NCBI RefSeq assembly: GCF_037975245.1
Contig: NC_092572.1
Location: forward strand, 20,712,489-20,776,488
Source: Apostichopus japonicus
Taxonomy: Eukaryota > Echinodermata > Holothuroidea > Aspidochirotida > Stichopodidae
DNA: 64,000 nt
Reading direction: 5' to 3'
The position numbers and the translations under genes were made by a program. The notes under the pieces are model-generated. The model saw only the letters and a program-made list of their open reading frames with translations, searched no databases and was not told where the DNA came from. Below are positions 42,501 through 54,500 of the stretch, piece after piece (the stretch's first letter is position 1; every line of letters begins with the position of its first letter).

Positions 42501-45500
42501 ATCCTTGGTGAAGTGCCCCTCTGGTGTGGGGTGCTGGATGGGTGTCCCAGCTCCACCAGTACAGTAGTAACCACCCTTACATGGTCCTGTAGGCTCTGGG
42601 TTGTTATCTCCGGCACAGTAATACCTAATATGGCCAAAAAATATATATATATAAATTCACTAAAGATTTGTAATTAATTTTACTTTATAATTTCAAATTA
42701 TCATTAATGGATTAGCATTACTTAGACATCAAATTAACTATAGCTATTTTGGTTGATATTCATAATTTTCCTCTTTTTTTTTTCTTTTTTTTTATTACAT
42801 TCTATTCTAAAACCAAATTAACATGACGGTGCTTCTCAAAAAAAATTTTCAGTTCAAACAATGAGGTGCAATTGAAAACAAATTTGTCATTAAGGAAAAA
42901 TTATAACTTTGATACCACACAATATGCAGTTTAATAGTTTAAAGAATACCAAAACTTCAATTAAGTGGTAGATATTATGGTCTCACCCAGGATCACATGC
43001 TATGCAGTCATCAGCTGTCTTTGATCCAGAGGAGTTTGAGTATGTCCCAAGGGGGCAGTTTGCAGGCCAGGCAGATCCAGCTGGACAGTAACCACCGGGG
43101 GGACAAAGACCGCCTGTAACACCATCTGCTGGTGCCTATCAGATAGTATATGTACATTGAAAGTCAGAGAATTTTCCTTCAAATGTGGCAAATGAAATAG
43201 TAACTTTTAACAGAAATACTTACGTCCCATATTGCTATATAGTGGATGTCAAACAAACATTTCAATCAGAAAAGGTAGCATAACTGATACAGAATTTTAA
43301 ATGGAAAGTCGGTTAAAAAAAAATTTAATGGTTTAAGTTGGAAGGTTTGCAGTACTGTATCAGGGCAAGACTGGTCACATGACTTCTCAACAGGCAACAG
43401 TCAGCCCCTGGTCATCGCTAATTTTCACACACAGACACACCAAAGTATGCACTATTGAAACAGTCTATCCGGGGGTATTCCGGGCACCATATCACTCTAT
43501 GTGGCACTACCCGCAGGATGCAGCCACATACTTTTACTTTATTTACAAGTTACCTAGCGGGTCTCCACTTATACACCTGGGTGAAGAGAGGCAACGAAAT
43601 AATCTGGCCAAGACTTAAAACTGCAAATACTTAGATCACATTTCCATTGCCTGCAATTACTTGTGTTGGTGTAATAAATGTACAATGCCGTAACAATCAT
43701 AACAGCCTCAAATCTGTGGGACAGATAAATCCTAACGGGTTCATCCTGATTTATATATATATTGAGACTCTTCACTACAGATAATTGCTCTTGTATTCTG
43801 ACAATCTCACCCACTCCCTCCCTCCCTCCCATCTCCCCCAACAACCCCCTCCCTAACCTCGGATTCTCTTTCAAATTACCAACTCTCTTAGAGGAGGGCA
43901 TTCCCCTACTCCTCCCCTATCCCCTCCCTGTCTGTTTCATTTCCCTATTGGTTACATGTGTACCTTTAATCTTGTACTTACAGAAGTGTAGGCCTTCTCC
44001 TTACAGTAAAAGCCAGGGTCACACAGGTCAGTCGGTTCTGTGTTTGCAAAGCCCTCGCAGTACCTCCCACCGGGACACGGAGAACAGTCTTCGCTGCGTC
44101 TGAGACCCGTAGAGTTACCATAGGTTCCGGCTGGACAGGGCTGAGGGAATGTACTTCCTGATACACAGAAGTATCCCTTCAAGTTAAAAGGAAAAAAAAA
44201 AGAAGAAAGGGTCTTGATTTTATATTCTATTCCCTCCAGGAAATAAGTCAATGTTCAAATTTTGTGTAGCATTTTCAAAGGCTCTGAATTTTTTCCTCTC
44301 ATTGAATACTATTGTTCCTGTGTATATATATATACATCATTACACTTGTATAGCAACTTGAGCAGTTTGCATAGCATTTTGCTATGTAATACTGAATAAG
44401 TTATTCCCAGCCCTCCCTAATTACAAATTAAAACAAAGATATTGTCAACCTCATTCTTTTACACTCCTCACTTCATGAAGTGAATCACTCTCTTCTTACC
44501 TCTGGACATTCTTCAGGCCAAGCTAGCCCCGGCTGATCACAGTAGTACCCAGATATGCAGGGTGTACAGCCCTGAGAATTCTCTCCCGCGCTGGCATTGA
44601 GGTAGAAACCGACAGAACAGGGGTTCTCATAGGCGTCACCTGTACCCTCAGGACAATAGTGACCTCCCGGGCAATCACCAGCCTGTGGAGAATGTAAAAA
44701 TAAGGCACTGTGTTTGATCCTCACTCACAGCAATGACATTTACTGCTAGAATAACCAACGCCTTAATAAATTACTCAAAGTTAAAACCTTGCAGGTAGCT
44801 AATTTTGACTATCATTTGGGATCTTTCATAAAAAATATATATAATAAGTCATAAGTCAAAGTTTTTTTTTGTTTTTTTGACACAATTATTATTTCAATGA
44901 TTTTGATTTTCTATTCTCCAGGATGTGTGTATAAATTATTCTGAGGATTCAAGAATCTAGGTTTCAATTACAAATTTTTCTAATTGTCTAAAATTTGTTT
45001 ATGCAATCATTGCAGCATGTCAAGAATATAAAAATAAAGGCATTATATGTTTGATCCTTAAACTCACAGCATTGATATACTACTTCTACACAGTATCACC
45101 ATTGCCTTACTGAATGGCTCAAAAGTTAAACCATTTCTGGGTAACAAATTTGACTACCATTTTGATTAACATCTTTCATAATAACAACATGGGATAATTC
45201 AGTGTTTAAATGTGGTGTTAAGGCTATGAACTTTTGTCTTTTATAACATACTATAGTTCCTGTGTACAGGAACTGCAATACTTCTTTGCAATTGCATATT
45301 GCAGTTTGCATAGCATTTTGCAAGCCAATACTGGATCAAATTATTTCCTGTATAAAACAGAAAAAATCATTGTGTTTTGTTGTTTTTTTTCCACAGAAAT
45401 GGCACAAAGGGGAAGCTAGAACAATTATAATTTCCACGATTTAATTTTTCTACTTTCCAGGACATGGATAACCTATTTTAAGGATCTAGGATTCAAAAAA

Positions 45501-48500
45501 AATTACATTTTAATTATAATTTTCTGATTTGTCTAACATTTGCTTACCGGAGCTGATAGACCTGGAGGTGAGCAGTACTGCCCCGGAGGACACGCTTGGC
45601 ATTCGGATTCCTCTACCAGCCCGATCTCATCTGAATATGTACCGTTAGGACACGGCCTTGGGAAAGGATCCTGTGTGGTATAGATGGGATAAAAGATAAC
45701 TGAAGGATCAAGATCAGTTCAATATTTTAGGAAAATTTATACTTCAGAATAAATTAAGCTAACAATGAGGATAAGTTAGAGATCTAAGTATAGTTTCATG
45801 AAGAAAGTATTCATTCTGTCAAGTTAAAAGATATAGATATATCACAGGGATCTAATAGGACAAAAAAAATCTTACAATCATACTGTCAGTAATATCCGCT
45901 GAGTATTATTGATCCATGTACGTTGTCATCACTGAGACAGTACTATCCTGTGAGTATTTATTTATCCACATACCTTGTCCCCACTGAGACAGTAATATCC
46001 GGTGATGCAATAATCACTCTCCAGGTCCGGTGCGGATACTCTACCGTAGTCGCAAGTCATACCAGCCGGACATATCTTATAATCATACATGTCATCTTGA
46101 CTGGTTATCTCAATGTCGCAGTAATAGCCAGCCTCACATGTGGTGCATTCAGCAGCTCCAGAATCCTGGTAAGGAGGAAAAATGAGAAAACAAGCCATGA
46201 ACAACATTAGTTAAAGCAACAGAGAAACAACAGCACTTGTCAAGTAATCCCCTCCCCCCTCCCCCATCACTCCTCTTCTCATAGCTCTCTTCCGCCCTTG
46301 TTTCACCACACCTTTCTGTCTTTGTCCTTCTCCAGTATATTCCATACCCACTTTCTTTAAACCTCTCTTTGTCCCTCTTCCTTTAATCCTCTCTTTGTCC
46401 CTCCTCTGTTTATCTCCTACCTCTCCTCTTCCCTGTTGCTTTCTTCTCTCCATCCCTTGTCTACTAATCCCCTTACATCTATCTCATTGTGTTCACCATG
46501 CTCATTAACCTGTCTGTATTCTGTGTGTGTGTTTGTACCTTCTGTCACTGTTACTTGTCATTTAGCCTTTGAAGAAGATCCAGCTAGGATGGAAACGTCA
46601 GGCCAACTTACTTTTACACAAGTTACAATCGTATCAGACAAACAAACTTTTAAAATCGGAATCAAATATTAAGTATTAAAAGAAATGTGACATTTCATTT
46701 TTAACATGCATTAAACTGATTGCTGCAGTAGTTATTATTTTTTTATTTTTTTGTACCAAATTTAAATAGCGCTCTTTTCATGCTTCATGCTCAAACCCCA
46801 CAAAATATGAATAAGAAGAATAAAATTGACACAGCTTAAATATTAATATAAAAAAATATATCTATATATATAAACGAAGGAATAATTTTAAGAATAATAT
46901 AGATTTACAGTGAAATTCCTAAAAAGAAAGAAAAAAGTGATTTTAAGTAAATTTAAGTAACAAAATGACAAAATCCCTTAAAATATGAATACGAAATATG
47001 AATTATGAAATAGAAACATGAATGTTAAAAGGCTTACAGAATACAGCCCCTTGGTGCAAGGAGCAGGGTCTGTATTGCCAGTGTTATTACAGAAGTATCC
47101 AGCTAAACAACTGAAGCAGTCATTCACATCTTGGCCTTCCTCTTCGTCCCGATATGTACCGCTGCAACAACAAACAAAATGAAGACCAGAGTTATAGGTT
47201 GAAGACATAATCTATGACATGATTACTACATGAATGCAACTAGTTTCTGGCCAGAAAAATTTCACTGAATAAAAACCACCAGTAAAACTTATACTACAAA
47301 CCAATACTGCAATCAGCCTCATAACACCCAAAAACTACTACTGCTGCAGTCACTGGGCAATCACTTAGCATCAGTTCCAAGCTGAATTTTACTATATTGG
47401 AGAACCAATTCAAATGTGAAAAGCAGAATTGCATGAATGCAAAGAAACTGACTATGCTTTTGCTGCTCAGCAGGGTAAGGCCTTGACCCTGATTATAAAC
47501 AAAATAGGGTTAGGCCTGACCATAACAACACAGGATTAGGCCCTGACCATAACAATAGAGGGTTAGGCCTGACCGTAACAATAGAGGGTTAGGCCTGACT
47601 ATAACAACACAGGGTTAGCCCTGACCAAAACAACACAGGGTTAGGCCTAACCAAAACAATACAGGGTTAGCCCTGACTGTTACAATATAGGGTTAGGCCT
47701 GACCGTAACAATAGAGGGTTAGGCCTGATCGTAACAAAACAGAGGCACCACAAACAAGTTTCAAGTAATCATGTTTGTGGTTCTCAAAAGGGAAAGGCCA
47801 ATATTACCAAAACCCTCACCCTCACTCCATCATAACTTGGTTAAGTGTTAAAGATATTTTTATTAAACACATAGCAAAAATCATTGTTAATGCTAACAAC
47901 AACGACAATGAAAAGATGTTTGAAAGCAAACACGTATCCAGTGATACTTACGCAGGACAAGGAGTGGGTAAAGAGGATCCTTGAGGGCAGTAGTTACCCT
48001 CTGTACAGTCCACACATTGTTCCCAACGAATGTTTCCTTCTTCGTTGGAGTAAGAACCGGCATGGCATGGGTACTGTGTGTCATACTCCGTTCCTAGGGT
48101 CGACAATACATGATAGAAATAATCTTAGTATTCATTTTGATTCCAAATTTACCCAGTGACCTTTGACTAGTCTGTTCTGATATTTCGCTTGTTCTTGCTT
48201 ATATTAGATGTCAGATCAGTACAATAGATTCCTACATATTGATAATAATAATAATAATTATAATAAATGAGACTTATATAGCGCCAAATCAGTAAACAAA
48301 AGTCACTGCTCAAGGCCCTTTACAGAGAAAGCAGATTAATTTACAAAAGTAAAAGTGAAAAGATGGGTCTTAAGTAGACTTTTGAATGTAGAAAGTTAAT
48401 ATGCAAGTTCGAATGTGATCTGGTAAAGTGTTCCAGAGATAAGAGCCAGAGTATTCAAAGCTTCTGTAACCATAGGTCTTCAAGCGTGGAAACAGTTAAA

Positions 48501-51500
48501 TGCAGTTTGTTGGAGGAACGAAGTGTGATCCATAGCATCTATCTGCATGTTTCATTTCAATTCATTTTTGTTTTTCTTTATTCTTCTTTTTGGTATTGTT
48601 TTAACTTCTTGTTTTTCCTTTTGAAACCCTACCAACTGTTCTACAACACATTTTTTTCATCTCACTAAACTTGCATTACGAGTTCAACCTGGTTAGCCAT
48701 TGCCTGCTTTATACCCGAAAAAAGAAATGGCGATTTTCAAAGGTATCACGTTATCTACGAAGTAACCAAAGATGTCTTCCTTATCTTAGCTAATGAAGCA
48801 GCTGCAGCAGGAATAAAATTTCACAAAAGAGCTTGAGGAGTAAGATAAGGAAGACAGCTTAGGTTACTTCGTAGATCATGTGATACCCGGAAAATCGCTG
48901 CTTTTTCCAGGTTTAAACACAGCGAGGACTAACCAGGCGCGTAGAGAGGAATTTGCCAAGAGAGGGGCAAAACTACAGGCAAACTATCAGAGCATCTTAG
49001 CATTTTCTCTTTTGAAATTACTAGCGATATCATAAAAACATACAAAAAAAATATGCTCAAGGGGGGCGGTCACCCCCTTTGCCCCTCCCCCTTGGCTACG
49101 CGCCTGGGGCTAACCAGGGTGAACTTGTAATGTGACAGAGCAATCATACTGTAAGGTGTGTTATAAAATGGTCTGATTGCAAAAGTCTAAGCCAAACATA
49201 TCCATGAGATGACTGTCTTAGATCTCTCATGGAGTTTGCATAATTATGTAAACGATTTGTCCTTCCTCTCCTATTGTCTGCCTGCTCTAAGCAATATACT
49301 TGTTATCGTTTCATTTGCCCATACTATACGATGCTCTACAGTGCATAAACACGGCTACTGGGCCATCCAGATACCATCTTTAATATCTTTCATATTTGAG
49401 AAATCACAACCAATAATGTGTAATAATGGCATGGTCAAAATGTAAGTGGTCAAGATTTTACCTGCAGGGCAGTAGTGTCCAGTAGCACAGAGTCCTGTTG
49501 GTTCTGTTGAGCCAACCAGGCAATAGTAACCTCTGGGGCATTGGTAACACTCATCTGAAGCAGCTAGGTTGGTCAGGTTTGTCCAGGTACCGGCGGGACA
49601 GGGGTACTGGGCGGGATACTGGGTGCCTTCGGGACAATAATGGCCCTGTGCGCAGAGCTCAGGAGCCTTCTGTTGGCCTCCAGTGCCTGTCCAGAGAAGG
49701 GAACACAAGGACACATTGTTATGCTAATAGCTACTTTCATATGTATGGTGTTCACAGCATCACGGAAGATTGCTTATTCCCAGACAAAATGGCATTTAAC
49801 ATAATATACGGAAAATGGTTCATGGCACTCCTGAATCCTGTTTTAGTAGAACATTGAGAAGGTATTTTTTTTCTTTTTTCTTCTTTTAGCTAAATTACTA
49901 CTGATATCTCCAATCTAAGGGGGTAAACCTCTTGCAAAGACTCTTTATTTATTTATTTTTTCGGCTTTCCTTTTGTTTCTATCCTTGGAATATGAAGGAT
50001 GTTCCCATTTTTGGTCAGATAGATGGGGTCAAAGGTCACCCGACATGACCATTGATGCTGAATGAGAAATGAACACAATCCTGTTTACTTTATGTTAACT
50101 ATGTGAGTAAGTTAGATTTCAGTATTCCAACATGCTGACCTGTACAAAGCATTACTAGGATTTACTGCCAAACACATTAAGCTTAAAATCCCATTGCTTT
50201 GATACAAAGCATTACTGCAACTAATAGAACTCAATTGTACATTCACACGGAAACAGTCAAAGCACAGATACACTGGAACAATGTACAAAGATTTCTTGGT
50301 TGCAATGCTATCAAGTCTTTTTGCTTTCTTTACTTTTTGCCGCAAAATGTGGTAAATCAGTAGATAAATAATTTAACCTCTAGTGTATTCACTAGACAAT
50401 AGGATATGACTTACTATGTCACATTGCATAAATGATAGGATGCAGGCCTATGCTGGATTGAGAGAACTATTCATCTGTTATAAAATTGTTCATATGACAA
50501 CACACTTCTTGCTAATACAGATACATGGCAACGGAGAGTACATAGCAAAGACAAACAGCTTCAATTACCAAGGTCTGCAGCCATTTTGGCTCCATCTCTT
50601 ACCTAGCAGACAAGCATACTGTTCAGGACATGTATCACACTGAAATGTAGCGGTCAGGTTGTGATAATCTGTGAATGTGCCCGCTGGGCAGGCATTCGCT
50701 GTATCGTTAGGACTGTCGCTGCCTTGGGGGCAAACATATCTATTGACAGAGAAAGAAGAAAGTTGTACAATCAATACATGTAGGACATATAGGTCTATCA
50801 AACATGAAACTTACAATTCAACTGTTCACCCTCACAAACTGGATAATTAAACCTAAAGTGAACCGGCAGTTACATCAAACATTCTCCCAGGGTCTTTACG
50901 TCACTTATTTATTTTTATTTTATTATTGAAATCAACTAATATTGAGGGATAGCTAGATTGTGCAGCATCTTACCAGGGCTGCAACAACAGTGCTTTTTTT
51001 TGCATCTTAAATAATGGAGATTGATACAGACAATTCTATCACTGCATGTTGACATATGCAAGGCCACTGAACTAATCACCAGTGTAGACAATCAATGGAC
51101 ACTGATCATAGAGGGTTTATATGTATCTAACATGTACATACCTGGCGTCAAAACAAACAGGATAAACGAAATGGATTCAGACATTTGAACTTGAAACAGT
51201 GTGAGTTGTTTTGTATTGCCACGGTAACTTACCCTGGGTAACAGTGGGTATCCGGTTCATCCAATGCTATCTGGGTACACGCAGACCCAGCAGTACATGC
51301 CGTACAGTCTGTCAGCTCATTCTGTCCTACGTAAGGGTTGAATGTCCCCATAGGACAAGGCTGAGGAGTATCTGTCCCCGAAGGACAGTAGTAGCCGGCA
51401 GGACATGTCTTGCAGGATTCAACAGCTGCAGAAATTAAAAAGTAAGTAGTAATTAAACAGTCATTAAAAAGTAAATAGGAAAAACATCATTCAAACCAAA

Positions 51501-54500
51501 CCTGGTAGGTAAAATCATTTATTTGATTCTTGTGAAAAGTTTCTCCCCAGGAACTGAGATGAGAGCGGTATTTTTTATCGTTTGATGTTTGGTCAAATGT
51601 TTTCATCTCAAAGAGAAAAGACTGTAAACAAACAGTCATTTCCTATCCTGTTTTTTTAATCTCTCTACTCTTTGTTCTAATGTTGCTCTATTTCATTGTT
51701 CATTGTTTAGTGGTCCAATTAAACTGTTTGTCCATCTGTCTCTTCAGAATTCTGTCCTTATTCTGTTTTAGTTTCAGTTGACCTCTGGAGTAGACCCTGC
51801 TGTAATAAAAATGTCAGGCCCTCTAACTTGTGTTTTTGATGATATTCAATTTCATAACAATGCATTAAGCTCCACCAGTAAAATTTCCATTTCAAACATC
51901 TGAGTAAAAGTCAAACTAAGGATTTGAAATATTCCGATTCACATTTTTTTATTCTGATTAATGCTAAAATTTAATGGCAAAATAAATGCAAATTTAATGC
52001 TAAAATGAAAGATTTTCTGGGCAACAAAAGGCTGAGGGCCAAATGGAACCAAAAATTTACTTGCTGTTTAACATTCATTCGGTGACAAGACTCATGGGGG
52101 GTGTCTTAATTTCATAAACTGCAATCTTATACTGGGTAATACTTAGTAGTTTTGTTGAAATGACCACTGACACTAAATATACTAGTATAACTGAAATTTA
52201 ATAAGATATTGATTTTACTAGATGATGTGAGAGATGTCAATAAAGACTTATTTTAAGAAAATGTGTGTAGTCAAAGGAAAACGTTGTACTGTAAAGTCAC
52301 ATAGCTATTACCATTATTATCTTATCATTACCAAATACTTCAAGAAACATAACTTTCTTTTGGGGGATGGGAGTGTGGGGATGGGAGTGTGGGGATGGGA
52401 GTGATGAAATGTGGGAGTGAGGGTGGGGGTGGGGTGAGGGCATGTGTAAAGAAAGGTACTCTTCAATGATTTAGGATACTTTATACATGTAGTAGCTAAC
52501 ATGCAGTAAGAGGTAAACAGCACCAATTTGCATCTTGTCCATGGGTGGCATGACAGGGCATGTAACCGTCATGTTAAACTATGGTGTACATCAACATCAA
52601 TAAAAACCATAACCTACCATAAGACAAACATACAGGCTAAACATACTTCCATTTACCAATGCCTATGGTTGATTACAAATTTCAAGAAATGCTGCAAAAT
52701 AATTCATAATAGCTGACAGCGATTTCTTTTATCAGTGTCGTTCACTTCATGTGAAAAAATCCATCACCAACCACATCCCTTTACTCCACCCTCTCTCTCT
52801 CCCTCCCCTCCGACCCCCCACCTCCCCATCAGCATTTTACACCATTTGATTAGATGAGAGCTTGGAGTTCAATGATACCTATAGCTCTTCTTCTGTGTAG
52901 GTACCACCTAGACATGAATATTAAGTGGTTAAGTCCTGAGTGGATTCAGGACAGTCGTGGCCATTTGGACATACTCTGAAAATTGTTCATAATATGTAAC
53001 CTAAGAGCAGTTCCTTTATTTCATGTGGAACATTCTACTGATAACCACAGCCCCTCCTTCCATCCATCTCCCCTCTCCTCTATTCTCCCCCTCCCCCCAC
53101 CTCCACCCCCTCCCCATTGGGATCTTGTACACTGGTTAAGTAGATGTCATTTTGATACTCTTTTAAAGACAAACTCATTAGTACCTATAGCTCCATGTTC
53201 TTCAGTGAAGGTACCATCTGGACATGGGTATGTGACGTAGTCCTGGGTAGATTCAGGGCAGTAGTGGCCTTTTGGACATATTCTTGGGATCGAGCACCCT
53301 GAAACAAATATAACCAAAAAAGAGTCATAAAACTTAATAAACCATAAGATATCTGTAACATGTAAATGAAATGTCCAAGAAAAATTAAAGAATTCAGGAG
53401 TTCAGAATGCATATGTATAGCGATACAGGACGGTAATCACTGTAACCTCAAATTCATGTAAACAAATTCAGAACCAAATTCTTTAATTTCAAGGATGCTG
53501 CGCAAATGTTTTCACTTGTCTTATCCAGGGCAAGATCCTCTTTGTAGTATTCTAATCGCTTATCTTTTAAGCTCACGACAAAACTTTGTATCAATTTCAT
53601 TGCATTGGAATTCTTTACTTGAGAAAAGTTTGATTCGGTCTTCTATATCAGTTTTCCATTTGTATTCCTCAACTGCAGTATAAACTCAGTCTAGCAGATT
53701 GAAAACAGAGATGCCTAAGAACCTACATCTTAAAGAAATTCAAGTGCCTTTAAATGTCATATTTATTGGCCCTAACATGCTAGAAAGATTAAATCTGGTC
53801 AGAAATCTGGTCAGCTATAGCCAAATTTAAACTCTTGTTCAATGCCTCAACTTCAGTATAAACTCAGTATAGCAGATTGAACAGAGATGCGCAAGAACCT
53901 ACATTAGAAATTTAAGTTCCTTTAAATGTCATATGTATTGGCCCCAAAATATGCTAGAAAGATGAAATCTGGTCAGCTATAGCCAAATTTAAACTCTTGA
54001 TCAATGCCTCTTTCAGACCATCATACTCCACTACTAAACTTCATTATTTCATCAAACCTATTGGAAAATCTGCAAATAATCTGAATCATTATATCCTACA
54101 AGAAATTTATTTTTTAAACTGTTAGTAATTTCTATCCTGTTACCATTTTAAATTCTTCAGCTTTTAAATGGTCACATGCTACCATTAAAGTTGCTCGACC
54201 ACTCAAGTGGACAAGACAGATTATTTTCTTTGCCTCTTGGTTTGTTCTTTCATTAGTCAGCATGTAACCATAGTAACCTCACCTATAGGGCAGTAGTGTC
54301 CTTCAGGGCAGTTTAAGCAGTCGTCTTGTTGAGTCAGTCCGAGCTCCGTCCCGTACGTGCCACCATCGCAGCCATACTGTGTGGAGAATTCTGTGGCTGT
54401 TGGGCAGTAGTAGCCACGAGGGCAAATGAAATCCACTCCTGGGGTGCCTGATACAGGAACTTGTGGACAGAAGTAGCCTGCAAAGAAAGGAATCAAACAC

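Noticed and set aside
43752-44103. + strand open frame of 113 codons
   Set aside because: Made of a C/T-rich intron stretch plus the antisense of e21.
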